A stretch of DNA of 64,000 nucleotides from positions 50,992 through 114,991 of the forward strand of contig CAYUZB010000001.1 in NCBI GenBank assembly GCA_964449565.1, read 5' to 3'. Shown here piece by piece: positions 45,937-54,799 of this stretch. Every line of letters begins with the position of its first letter. Within the stretch, counting starts at the first letter, position 1. Origin of the DNA: Granulosicoccus sp964449565. GTDB lineage: Bacteria > Pseudomonadota > Gammaproteobacteria > Granulosicoccales > Granulosicoccaceae. Both the position numbers and the translations under genes were made by a program. The notes beneath the pieces were generated by a model, which was given only the letters and a program-made list of their open reading frames with translations, was not told where the DNA came from and did not search any database.

Positions 45937-45973
45937 TTAAACGGCCCTTTTCGCGGAGAAAAGGGCTGTTTAA
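45937..45973. repeat. Long inverted repeat between aorB and aorC
   Basis: TTAAAC-G-GCCCTTTTC and GAAAAGGGC-T-GTTTAA form a 16-pair stem with one G-T wobble around the loop GCGGA. There is no T-run on either side, so it is an RNA processing or stability hairpin or attenuator rather than a simple terminator. Confidence 0.7.
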
Positions 45974-46027
45974 GCGTCCAAATAGGCCTTAATCTGGCTA
46001 TTTTTACTTACGTTTCAATAACTTACC

Positions 46028-46040
46028 GGGGTCAGACCCC
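46028..46040. repeat. Small palindrome GGGGT-CAG-ACCCC
   Basis: Perfect 5-bp arms with a 3-base centre, just after the aorB stop codon. This motif is common near repeated elements in proteobacteria; alone it proves nothing. Confidence 0.35.
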
Positions 46041-46045
46041 CACTA

Positions 46046-47902
46046 TCAACTCGGCAGGGCGAATTTCTGGCGGGTTTCGTCGGTCATGGAACCATCGGCG
46101 CTATAGCCACGCAGCTGATAGTACTCAGGTAGCATCTGGTCGAGCTCGCTCACCTTGCCTTGCGCTGGGCCTGAATTGGAGGCTTCTTTGAGCAGGCGGG
46201 CAGGCAGTGTGTCGTCAGCGCCTGTGATGCCGGCTTTCTGGTTGAAGTCTTTCTCCAGATTCCAGATACGTTCACCGACTTCCATCATGCGCTCGGTTGA
46301 CCAGTCACCTTCACAGGCAGCATCGACTTGTGGCGCGATGTCATCCATCGTCCAGGCGAAGGTCGTGAAAACACACAAGCCCGCTGAATCAACGGCAGCT
46401 GTTGCATCTTGAAACGCCTTGACCAGCCCCGCCTTGCCAGCTGACTCCAGCGGATCAGTTTTCTCAGGAATACCGAGAATCTCGGATGCCACGGTGTAGC
46501 CACGCAGGTGACAAGCCCCTCGGTTAGCGGTTGCATAGGCGAGACCCATACCTTGGATACCACGTGGATCGTAAGCCGGGAATTCCTGACCTTTGACCGT
46601 CATGGAAAACTCTGGCTTGCCGTATTTTTCGCACAGTCGCTTGGAACCCAGACCGAGATCCTTGCCGAAACCTTCACCCGTGGCAGCCACTTCAGCCGCC
46701 CAACAAAGCGCTTCCGCCGAACCGAACTTCAGTTCCATGCCACCGGTCTGTTCCGTCGTGATGGCACCGGTTTCGAACAGCTCCATCGCAGCGGCTACCG
46801 TTGAACCGAGAGAAATCGGATCCATACCGTCTTCGTTGCACAGGAAGTTTGCATACGTCAGAGCATCGATATCATCGACACCGGTATCCGGTCCCAATGC
46901 CCAAGCCGCTTCGTACTCGAGGCCCCCTGAGTTGATCCAGTATTCCGGCTTGTCCTTGACTGAGAAGTGGGTGCGATCGATTGTCGATATTCGCCCACAG
47001 GCAATCGTGCAGGAAAAGCAGGCGCCATTGGTCGTCAGGTTTGGTTTGCCATCCGATTTACGCGGCTCATGCATGGCTTCACCCGACACTTCGGCCGCAC
47101 CTTCAAACTGCGTCTCACGCATATTGCGGGTAGGCAGCGCACCCACCTCATTGATGACATTCATCAGAACTTGAGTACCGTAAGTAGGTAAGCCTTGTCC
47201 TGTCACTGCGTTTTCAGCGAGGACTGCTTTGCCGTCCTTGACCGTCTGCATGAAACGCTTGGGATCGTTGATATTGCCGATACCTTGCGTGCCACGAACG
47301 ACGACGGCTTTAAGATTCTTTGATGCCATGACCGTGCCGACACCAGAACGTCCAGCTGCACGGTGCAGATCGTTGACGATGGCAGCATACAAGTTACCTT
47401 GCTCAGCCGAGCGACCGACACAGGCGATCTTGACCTGTGGATCCTGATGCTTTTGCCGCAGCATCTTGTCCGCTTCCCAGACAGACTTGCCCCAGAGATC
47501 ATCAGCCGGCATCAAGGTCGCGTTACCGTCTTCGATATTCAGGTACATCGGGCTGGCCGACTTACCTTCGACGATGATCATGTCCCAGCCCGCGAATTTG
47601 AGCTCAGCGCCAAAGAAACCGCCAGAGTTTGAACAGGCAACGGTGCCCGTCAGCGGGCTCTTGCAGACTGCCGAATAACGGCCGCCGGTAGATGCCATAG
47701 TGCCGGTCAGCGGACCAGTCGCCAGGATCAGTTTATTGTCAGGTCCAAGTGCATCGCAGCTTGGGTCGATTTCGTCAACAAGGTAACGGGTTGCCAGGCC
47801 ACGCTGGCCCAGGTAGTCGTTCGCCCATTGCATGTTCAATGCTTCTTCAGCGACCGTGCCGTTGGTCATATTGACGCGCAGTATTTTTCGAGTCCAGCTC
47901 AT
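46046..47902 (-). CDS. aorB: Tungsten-containing aldehyde oxidoreductase, large subunit (AorB-like)
   Basis: A protein of 618 residues from the ATG at 47902, preceded by GGAG; an in-frame extension to 47992 is rejected. The AOR N-terminal domain holds NKLILATGPLTGT and the pterin-binding region. The [4Fe-4S] motif is CFSCTIAC with the fourth Cys in DSAGLCVF. AOR family enzymes oxidise aldehydes to acids with a tungsto-bispterin. The ferredoxin (AorA) and FAD subunit (AorC) genes flank it, matching the NAD-linked AorABC enzyme of Aromatoleum. The physiological aldehyde is unknown. Confidence 0.92.
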   Translation of the reverse strand: MSWTRKILRVNMTNGTVAEEALNMQWANDYLGQRGLATRYLVDEIDPSCDALGPDNKLILATGPLTGTMASTGGRYSAVCKSPLTGTVACSNSGGFFGAELKFAGWDMIIVEGKSASPMYLNIEDGNATLMPADDLWGKSVWEADKMLRQKHQDPQVKIACVGRSAEQGNLYAAIVNDLHRAAGRSGVGTVMASKNLKAVVVRGTQGIGNINDPKRFMQTVKDGKAVLAENAVTGQGLPTYGTQVLMNVINEVGALPTRNMRETQFEGAAEVSGEAMHEPRKSDGKPNLTTNGACFSCTIACGRISTIDRTHFSVKDKPEYWINSGGLEYEAAWALGPDTGVDDIDALTYANFLCNEDGMDPISLGSTVAAAMELFETGAITTEQTGGMELKFGSAEALCWAAEVAATGEGFGKDLGLGSKRLCEKYGKPEFSMTVKGQEFPAYDPRGIQGMGLAYATANRGACHLRGYTVASEILGIPEKTDPLESAGKAGLVKAFQDATAAVDSAGLCVFTTFAWTMDDIAPQVDAACEGDWSTERMMEVGERIWNLEKDFNQKAGITGADDTLPARLLKEASNSGPAQGKVSELDQMLPEYYQLRGYSADGSMTDETRQKFALPS

Positions 47903-47918
47903 GTTCTGTTCTCCTAGA

Positions 47919-48395
47919 TCAAGTGCCGGCAGCGGCGTTGTCGGTTTTCGAAGCCCAGGCGCGCATTTTGTCCATGCCGGTAGCGTTGGCATCGATAAAA
48001 GTTATCGCTTGCGTCGGACAGGCATCCGCACAGGCCGGATCACCACCGCAGAGATCGCATTTGACGACCTTGCCAGTTGAGGTGTTGTAGTTGATCGTGC
48101 CAAATGGGCAGGCGATCGTACAGACCTTGCAGCCGACACAGACATCACTCAAGACATCTTTGGAGCCGTTGGCCGGATTCAGGACAATGGCATCAACCGG
48201 ACAGGCCTGCATGCACCAGGCTTCATCACACTGGGTGCAGGTATAAGGAACAAATCGCCCTTCATCATGAAAACTGAACACTTTGATTCTGGACTTGCTC
48301 GGATTGACCATTCCCTCATTTTCGAGAGAGCAAGCCGATTCGCACTGCAGACAGCCGGTGCATTTGCCCGGATCAATATGCAGGGATTTCTGCAT
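47919..48395 (-). CDS. aorA: Polyferredoxin subunit with four [4Fe-4S] clusters (AorA-like)
   Basis: A protein of 158 residues from the ATG at 48395; the upstream ATG is within the ribosome site (GGAGGA). Cys motifs are CTGCLQCESAC, CTQCDEAWCMQAC, CVGCKVCTIAC and CDLCGGDPACADAC, which predict four [4Fe-4S] clusters. HycB/DmsB-like electron-transfer protein. It is 16 bases upstream of aorB, and its ~17-18 kDa size matches AorA. It carries electrons from AorB to AorC, possibly along a filament-like chain. Confidence 0.88.
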   Translation of the reverse strand: MQKSLHIDPGKCTGCLQCESACSLENEGMVNPSKSRIKVFSFHDEGRFVPYTCTQCDEAWCMQACPVDAIVLNPANGSKDVLSDVCVGCKVCTIACPFGTINYNTSTGKVVKCDLCGGDPACADACPTQAITFIDANATGMDKMRAWASKTDNAAAGT

Positions 48396-48629
48396 GGGGA
48401 TTTCCTCCATTATTATTCACAACGAATTCTGGCCAAGCGCGACCGTCTTGGACATGGGCAATCGGTACCAAGGCAAGTGAGCGCGAACCCCAACTGTCAC
48501 GGCCCAACCGCTATATCCCCACAATATGTAATGTTGCTTTCGAATGCAAGATGAAATGTTGCTATCGATCGGGAGGATCGACCGCGGTAGACTCGGCTCT
48601 CCTGAATCACCCAATCCTCGACAAATCCC
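48396..48629. other. Divergent promoter region between aorA and an MFS gene
   Basis: 234 bases. It contains the promoters of the AOR operon (minus) and the MFS gene (plus); I cannot fix either. Many ORFs overlap it but none is convincing. Confidence 0.35.
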
Positions 48630-49838
48630 ATGGCAGGCCTGGTTGCACTGGCATTCGCCTACTTGTTTTCTCAGTTCTATCGCTCGTTTCTGGCGGTTCT
48701 GACACCAGAGCTGGCTACCTCAATTGGCGCGACCAAGACCCATCTTGCCGATGCACTCGGCGTCTGGTTCGTGACGTTCGCCGCGATGCAGTTTTTTGTC
48801 GGCGTCGGTCTCGATCGATATGGTCCACGCCGGACTGTCGGCTGGGTGTTTGGTATCTGCGCCACCGCCGGCGTGTTGTTGTTCGCCAAGGCCCAGGCGC
48901 CGTGGATGATAACCGTTGCCATGGGCCTGATCGGTATGGGCTGCGCTCCGGTGTTGCTCGGCACCTTGCTGATTTTTGCCCGGCGTTTCGAAGCTCGTCA
49001 GTTCGCCATCATGACTTCTTGGTTTGTCGCTGTTGGAAACCTTGGCAACGTCATTGGTGCAGCACCCATGGCCAATGCAGTTGAAATATTTGGCTGGCGA
49101 ACGGCCATGCTGGCATTGGCAGTCACCACACTCGCAGTCGCCGTTGCAGTGTTGCTACTGGTCGAGGATCCGGAACATGATCAGACCACCAGTGACGGCA
49201 TGCGTGGTTACATCACCTTGTTGAAGATGCCGGTGCTATGGCCAATTCTTGTCATGGGACTTCTTTGCTACGCGCCTGTCGCAGGTATTCGGGGACTTTG
49301 GACTGGTCCTTATCTTAACGATCTGCACGCGGCCGACACCTTGTTGATAGGCAAGGTCACCTTCTGGATGGCGATCGCCATTATTGTAGGCAGTTTTGCC
49401 TACGGTCCGTTAGACAAGATATTTAACACACGCAAACGCGTCGTATTGATTGGCAATCTGTGTGTACTGGTGTTGCTACTGTTCTTTGTCTTTTTTCCGG
49501 ACATGCCGCTTGGATTGGCTGCGGCACTGTTCATCGGATTTGGCTTGTTTGGCACAAGCTATGCCGTCGTGATGGCCCATTGCCGAGCCTTCCTGCCACC
49601 GGCATTGGTCGGTCGTGGAGTCACCCTGCTCAACTTCTGTTCAATTTGTGGGGTTGGCATCATGCAATTTGCAACCGGCCAGGTGATCTCAAGCCAAAGT
49701 GATCAATCATCACCGCAAACGTATCAGCTAATCTTTGGCACGTATGCAATCGTTCTGGCGATCACCATAGTGGTATATCTTTTTTCACGCGATGCGCCGC
49801 CAGAAGAAAGTTCGCACGCCGATTCAAGTGCGCCATGA
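48630..49838 (+). CDS. MFS transporter
   Basis: An inner-membrane protein of 402 residues with 12 predicted helices. The motif DRYGPRRTVGWVFG after helix 2 is the MFS A-like loop. The start has no clear ribosome site; the ATG at 48630 fits the first helix. Substrate unknown. Divergence from the AOR operon suggests it may import a compound that yields the aldehyde, but this is only context. Confidence 0.85.
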   Translation: MAGLVALAFAYLFSQFYRSFLAVLTPELATSIGATKTHLADALGVWFVTFAAMQFFVGVGLDRYGPRRTVGWVFGICATAGVLLFAKAQAPWMITVAMGLIGMGCAPVLLGTLLIFARRFEARQFAIMTSWFVAVGNLGNVIGAAPMANAVEIFGWRTAMLALAVTTLAVAVAVLLLVEDPEHDQTTSDGMRGYITLLKMPVLWPILVMGLLCYAPVAGIRGLWTGPYLNDLHAADTLLIGKVTFWMAIAIIVGSFAYGPLDKIFNTRKRVVLIGNLCVLVLLLFFVFFPDMPLGLAAALFIGFGLFGTSYAVVMAHCRAFLPPALVGRGVTLLNFCSICGVGIMQFATGQVISSQSDQSSPQTYQLIFGTYAIVLAITIVVYLFSRDAPPEESSHADSSAP

Positions 49839-50133
49839 AAGCCGATTTCAGTTTACATCTGTCACCTGATTGCGGAACGCGGAATGCGGATTACAGATCA
49901 AGGATCATGTAAAGTCCCAGCGAACCCCTATCGTTCAGTAGGCGCTTGACGACGCGACAAACAAACACGCGCCCAGGTTGATTCACAACTCAACAAATAA
50001 AAAAGCCAGAGAGCAAAACGCCCTCCGGCTTAAACAATTTACATTGCCGTGACACCCGTACAACAATCCGCGAACCCAAAAACCACTAGTTACGAGTTGC
50101 CTGTACCTGTCACAACATAAACAACGGTATCAA
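49839..50133. other. Intergenic region with terminator, no gene seen
   Basis: 295 bases between convergent genes. It holds a terminator at 49997-50031 and otherwise shows only a short reiteration (GCGGAACGCGGAATGCGGAT). No protein or RNA gene is convincing. Confidence 0.5.
49997..50031 (-). terminator. Rho-independent terminator of the amino-acid binding protein gene
   Basis: On the minus strand, AAGCCGGAG and CTCTGGCTT (one mismatch) pair around a 10-base loop and are followed by TTTTATTTG. Confidence 0.65.
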
Positions 50134-50883
50134 TCAGTTACCGTAAAAAGGACCCACGTCGAAAAAGTCCTTGATCAGCGCATCTACGGTACCGTCTGCC
50201 TTCATGTCTTCAAGCGCTGCATTCATCTTTGCAGCAAGATCGGCTTCGTCCTTACGCATACCGATAGCAACACCGCCACCGATCGCCACGTCGGGACCAA
50301 CGAACGCTATCGCACCGCCACTGCCTTCAACCACTGGTGTGAGGAAAGAGTTGTCAGCCAATAACAAATCGATATTGCCAGCAACAAGATCGGCGATTGA
50401 TTGATCAGGTGTTTCGTAAGTGAGGATGGTATTGTCAGCGCTTAAATTTTCTTCGATATAAGCTGCCTGTATGGTGGCTCCTTGTGCGCCGATCTTCAAA
50501 CCCTTGAGGTTATCGAAATCCGCATCAAGTGATGCAGCACCCGCGTATTTGGACGGATCAGGTGGATAGTAATCCGCGCTGAATTCAATCGTTTCCTTAC
50601 GTTCGTCAGTCACCGACATGCCTGCCATGATCATGTCGTAGTTACCAGCAATAAGATTAGGGATGATGGAATCCCACTCGTTGACAACAAACTCGCAGCT
50701 CACGCCAGCGCGCTTGCAGAGTTCGTTACCGAGTTCGATTTCATAGCCAGCAAGCTTGCCGCTGTCATCGAGAAAATTCCACGGCGCGTACGCACCCTCA
50801 GTACCAATGCGAACATCCGCGGCAAAGGCGGCGCTTGTCGAGAGCAATGTGCCAACGGCGAGGCCAAGGACAATCTTCTTCAT
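50134..50883 (-). CDS. Amino-acid ABC transporter periplasmic binding protein (type SBP_bac_3), orphan
   Basis: A protein of 249 residues from the ATG at 50883, preceded by GGAG. The signal peptide (VLGLAVGTLLSTSAAFA) ends near residue 21. The mature part matches lysine/arginine/ornithine-type receptors: RIGTEGAYAPWNFLDDSGKLAGYEIELGNELCKRAG, CEFVVNEWDSIIPNLIAGNYDMIMAGMSVTDERKE. One cysteine pair (LCKRAGVSC). No permease or ATPase gene adjoins, and a terminator follows, so it must work with components encoded elsewhere. Confidence 0.88.
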   Translation of the reverse strand: MKKIVLGLAVGTLLSTSAAFAADVRIGTEGAYAPWNFLDDSGKLAGYEIELGNELCKRAGVSCEFVVNEWDSIIPNLIAGNYDMIMAGMSVTDERKETIEFSADYYPPDPSKYAGAASLDADFDNLKGLKIGAQGATIQAAYIEENLSADNTILTYETPDQSIADLVAGNIDLLLADNSFLTPVVEGSGGAIAFVGPDVAIGGGVAIGMRKDEADLAAKMNAALEDMKADGTVDALIKDFFDVGPFYGN

Positions 50884-51080
50884 TGAGTGTCTCCGAAAAA
50901 AGTTAAGTTGATTCAAACCCATGGGTTGGTCCATCACTTTACGCTATCTAAAGGTCAAAAGTCCGGTTTTCTCAGCAACCAGGCAGTAACAAGGCGGCAA
51001 TAAAAACTCCAACTGGGACACACTTTTAACGCGAGGTTAACAATAGTTTTCAAATTCTGGTGAGCGCGCAGGCGCCACCC

Positions 51081-53924
51081 TCAGTGCGCCTCTTCCCAAC
51101 TGTTGCCGATGCCGCTATCAACCTCAAGCGGCACCTTCAAACTTGCCGCCGTCACCATCAGCTCCTGCACCTTGTTGGCCACTGACTCAAGCTCCCCAGC
51201 CTTCACTTCGAGAACAAGTTCATCATGCACCTGCATGATGACCCGAGCATCGACCTTGTCTGTCTCAAGCCATGCACTCACATCGAGCATGGCACGCTTG
51301 ATGATGTCGGCGGCCGTGCCTTGCATCGGAGCATTGATTGCGGTTCGCTCGGCATAGTTTCGCATCTGAGCATTGCGCGCGTTGATATCAGGCAAGTACA
51401 GTCTGCGCCCGAATACGGTTTCGACATAGCCTTGATCCTTGGCAAGCTCGCGGGTTTCATCCATATAGCGTTTGACACCCGGGTAGCGCGCGAAGTAAAG
51501 CTCAATGTACTGAGCAGCTTCTCCGCGTGAAATATCCAGTTGCTTGGCAAGCCCAAAGGCAGACATGCCATAAATAAGGCCGAAATTGATCGCCTTCGCA
51601 GAACGTCGTTGATCACTGTCAACAGCATCGAGCGGCACACCGAACACTTCCGCCGCTGTCGCCTTGTGCACATCGAGCTTTTTCTCAAAGGCATGCAAGA
51701 GACCATCGTCCTCAGACAAATGAGCCATGATGCGCAGTTCGATCTGCGAGTAGTCTGCTGCCAGCAAGCGATAACCTTTCTCAGCAATAAAGGCTTCTCG
51801 AATACGACGCCCTTCTTCGGTGCGTACCGGTATATTTTGCAAATTCGGATCGGTACTGGACAGTCGACCGGTTGATGCAATCGCTTGGTTGTAAGACGTA
51901 TGCACTCGCTGTGAATCCGGATCGATCTGCAATGGCAACTTGTCAATATAAGTGGACTTAAGCTTGGTCAGACTTCGATGTTTAAGAATCAAGCGCGGCA
52001 AGGGATAATCAAGAGCCAGCTGTTCCAGTACATCTTCGGCGGTTGACGGCTGACCCTTTGGCGTCTTGCGAATGATCGGGTACTGCTTTTCTTCGAAAAA
52101 TATTTCACCGATCTGTTTCGGCGAACCCAGATTGAATTCACGCCCTGCATCAGCGTAGGCTTCACTCTTGACCGTATCGATAGTCTCTTGAATAGTCTTG
52201 CCTTGCTCTTCGAGCATGCCGGCATCAATGCGCACGCCTGTGCATTCAATAAACGACAACACATGCAACAAGGGTAGTTCGATCTCGGTATACAGCGTCG
52301 CCAATATCGGCTCCGCTTGCAGGCGTTCCCACAGCACTTCATGCAAACGCAGCGTGATATCGGCATCTTCCGCGGCATAGTGACTGGCTGTTTCTACTGG
52401 TATTTGGTTAAACGTCAGTTGCTTTTTACCTTTGCCGGCAATGTCTTCGAACTTGACGGTTTGTACATCAAGATATTTTTTTGCCAGAGAATCCATATCG
52501 TGGCGAGTGGCTGTGCTATCGAGCACATAGGATTGCAACATCGTGTCATGTGCAACGTTACGCAGCTCAATGCCATGGTTTCGCAATACATTGATGTCGT
52601 ACTTGATATGCTGGCCGACCAGATTCGACTTTTCGGCATTTTCCAACAAGGGGCGCAAACGCTCCAACACGGTTTCCCGGTCCAACTGCTTCGGTGCATC
52701 CTCATAGTCATGTGTCATCGGCACATAAGCCGCAGTTCCGGGGGCAATGGCGAACGAGACACCCACGACTTCTGCCTGCTTGTAATTGAGGCTGGTGGTT
52801 TCGGTATCGAAGGCGAAGATGTCCGCCTTGTTCAGCTTCTTTAACCAGGCATCGAGCGACTTGAGCGTCGTGATCGTTTCATAATTGCGTTCAATGGCAT
52901 CGCCAAGACCGCCTGACAATCCGGAGCCACCCGCTGCCGCCGTGGCGGAACTCGCAGCCGCAGTCCCAGCACCACTCGAAGAAGCAGATGCCGCGGCACC
53001 CTTACCACCGCGCAGCTGCAACGGTGATTTGCCTTCCGCCAACTCTCGACGCCAGGTTTTGAATTCAAGCTCTTCGTATAGTGCAGCCAATGAATCGATA
53101 TCGGCGTCGCGCATCTTCAAGGCTTCGACTGGCTCCGGCAATTTGACATCCAGGCGAATCGTGGCAAGTTCGCGAGATAGCGGGAGATGCTCAAGACTGT
53201 CTCGAAGCTTTTCACCAATCTTGCCTTTGACCTCATCGGCCTTTGCCATGATGGTGTCAAGATCGCCGTGCGCTGCCAGCCACTTTGCCGCTGTCTTGGG
53301 CCCACAACTTGGCACACCGGGGATATTGTCAGAGGTATCCCCGACCAGCGTCAGGTAGTCAATAATCTGAGTCGGCTTGACACCAAATTTTTCCTCAACA
53401 CCTGCGATATCCATCGTGGTATTGCTCATGGTATTGACGAGCGTGACGTGCTCATCGACAAGCTGAGCCATGTCCTTGTCGCCGGTCGAGATGATCGTTT
53501 TCAGCCCCGCCTTCGTCGCTTGTACCGACAAGGTACCGATAACATCGTCCGCTTCCACACCTTCTATGATCACGAGGGGAAAGCCCATCTTTTCAACCAG
53601 TTCGTACAGCGGCTGTACCTGCGAACGCATGTCATCAGGCATGCGTTCCCGATTCGCCTTGTACTCACTGTAGAGATCATCGCGAAAGGTTTTGCCCTTG
53701 GCATCAAACACCACGACCATGATCTCCGGCGAATAATCCGCAACCAGACGCCGCAGCATGTTAACCACGCCATAAATTGCACCTGTCGGCTGCTTTTTGC
53801 TGTTAGTCAGCGGTGGCATGGCATGAAATGCGCGATACAAATAGGCGGAACCATCGACCAACACCACCGGTCTCTCAGTGGCTGTGTCAGTGGATTCGGA
53901 CGTACTAGACTCTTTGGCAGGCAT
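51081..53924 (-). CDS. polA: DNA polymerase I
   Basis: A protein of 947 residues in the usual three parts. N-terminal 5'-3' exonuclease (VLVDGSAYLYRAFHA, GDKDMAQLV, GDTSDNIPGVP). Then an Ala/Gly/Ser-rich linker (about 300-340). The proofreading 3'-5' exonuclease keeps the catalytic DTET motif. The polymerase domain holds LLAADYSQIELRIMAHLS, SAKAINFGLIYGMS and MQVHDELVLEV. It replaces Okazaki primers and fills repair gaps. All catalytic motifs are intact. The gene is single, with a divergent LOG-family gene upstream. Confidence 0.97.
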   Translation of the reverse strand: MPAKESSTSESTDTATERPVVLVDGSAYLYRAFHAMPPLTNSKKQPTGAIYGVVNMLRRLVADYSPEIMVVVFDAKGKTFRDDLYSEYKANRERMPDDMRSQVQPLYELVEKMGFPLVIIEGVEADDVIGTLSVQATKAGLKTIISTGDKDMAQLVDEHVTLVNTMSNTTMDIAGVEEKFGVKPTQIIDYLTLVGDTSDNIPGVPSCGPKTAAKWLAAHGDLDTIMAKADEVKGKIGEKLRDSLEHLPLSRELATIRLDVKLPEPVEALKMRDADIDSLAALYEELEFKTWRRELAEGKSPLQLRGGKGAAASASSSGAGTAAASSATAAAGGSGLSGGLGDAIERNYETITTLKSLDAWLKKLNKADIFAFDTETTSLNYKQAEVVGVSFAIAPGTAAYVPMTHDYEDAPKQLDRETVLERLRPLLENAEKSNLVGQHIKYDINVLRNHGIELRNVAHDTMLQSYVLDSTATRHDMDSLAKKYLDVQTVKFEDIAGKGKKQLTFNQIPVETASHYAAEDADITLRLHEVLWERLQAEPILATLYTEIELPLLHVLSFIECTGVRIDAGMLEEQGKTIQETIDTVKSEAYADAGREFNLGSPKQIGEIFFEEKQYPIIRKTPKGQPSTAEDVLEQLALDYPLPRLILKHRSLTKLKSTYIDKLPLQIDPDSQRVHTSYNQAIASTGRLSSTDPNLQNIPVRTEEGRRIREAFIAEKGYRLLAADYSQIELRIMAHLSEDDGLLHAFEKKLDVHKATAAEVFGVPLDAVDSDQRRSAKAINFGLIYGMSAFGLAKQLDISRGEAAQYIELYFARYPGVKRYMDETRELAKDQGYVETVFGRRLYLPDINARNAQMRNYAERTAINAPMQGTAADIIKRAMLDVSAWLETDKVDARVIMQVHDELVLEVKAGELESVANKVQELMVTAASLKVPLEVDSGIGNSWEEAH

Positions 53925-54004
53925 TTTTTATAACTCGAGACGTTCGCTGCCTAGTGTACGTCAAGCAACTACTTAGCTCCGATCAAGCGAAACCAGGATT
54001 TCAC

Positions 54005-54727
54005 ATGCGCCAGTTACCCACCCGCAATCAGATGCGTCAAGATGCTCGTAATCAAGCCTTGACCCGCGATTCCTGGAAGATCTTTCAGATCATGGCAGAG
54101 TTCGTCGAGGGCTTTCAGCAGCTTGCTGATATCAGCCCATCGGTGAGCATCTTTGGCTCGGCCCGTTTCAAGCCTGATCATCCCTACTATGAAGTCAGCG
54201 AAGAAATTTCCCGCCTGCTGTCAGACTCGGGCTTTGCCGTAGTCAGCGGTGGTGGACCTGGTGTCATGGAGGCTGCCAACAAGGGCGCCTTTGCTGGCAA
54301 GTCGGAAAGCGTCGGTTTGAATATCAAATTGCCGCATGAGCAATCGGGCAATCCTTATCAGGACATCAGCCTGAATTTCAAATATTTCTTCGCGCGCAAG
54401 GTCATGTTCGTCAAGTACGCCTCAGCCTATGTTGTCATGCCCGGTGGCTTTGGCACACTCGACGAGATGGCCGAAATCCTGACACTCGTACAAACTGGCA
54501 AATCCAAACGCATTCCGATCATTCTGTTTGGCACCAGTTTCTGGGAAGGCCTGCTTGAATGGTTCGAAAAAACCCTGGTTGAAGTTGGCACGATCAGCGC
54601 CAGCGATATGGATCTCTTTCAACTCACCGACGATCCCCAATTCGTTGTCGATACGATCTTCGACTTCTACGAAGGCGTGGATCTTGATCAGATCATTGAT
54701 GAGTCACAACTGACAATGGACTTGTAA
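54005..54727 (+). CDS. LOG-family protein (cytokinin riboside 5'-monophosphate phosphoribohydrolase type)
   Basis: A protein of 240 residues from the ATG at 54005, preceded by AGGA; an upstream GTG at 53954 is less likely. Rossmann-like lysine-decarboxylase fold: SIFGSARF, VVSGGGPGVMEAANKGAF, and the family motif VVMPGGFGTLDEMAEILTLVQTGK. Members hydrolyse nucleoside 5'-monophosphates. It is divergent from polA, with starts 80 bases apart. Confidence 0.88.
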   Translation: MRQLPTRNQMRQDARNQALTRDSWKIFQIMAEFVEGFQQLADISPSVSIFGSARFKPDHPYYEVSEEISRLLSDSGFAVVSGGGPGVMEAANKGAFAGKSESVGLNIKLPHEQSGNPYQDISLNFKYFFARKVMFVKYASAYVVMPGGFGTLDEMAEILTLVQTGKSKRIPIILFGTSFWEGLLEWFEKTLVEVGTISASDMDLFQLTDDPQFVVDTIFDFYEGVDLDQIIDESQLTMDL

Positions 54728-54760
54728 ACAACCCTTACTAGACAAACTTACAAGCTAGAT

Positions 54761-54791
54761 AAAATCACAACGGCGACCGTATTGGTCGCCG
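54761..54791 (-). terminator. Rho-independent terminator of the TRAP transporter operon
   Basis: On the minus strand CGGCGACC / GGTCGCCG (8 bp, loop AATAC) is followed by TTGTGATTTT. It lies just after the dctM stop codon. Confidence 0.75.
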
Positions 54792-54799
54792 CTACGCGA

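Noticed and set aside
46028..46040. REP element or transposon end
   Set aside because: A 13-base palindrome alone is too short; no transposase or second copy in the window.
52317..52844. 175-codon plus-strand ORF
   Set aside because: Antisense shadow of the polA proofreading domain.
53187..53933. 248-codon plus-strand ORF
   Set aside because: Lies opposite the 5'-3' exonuclease part of polA and has no recognisable domain.
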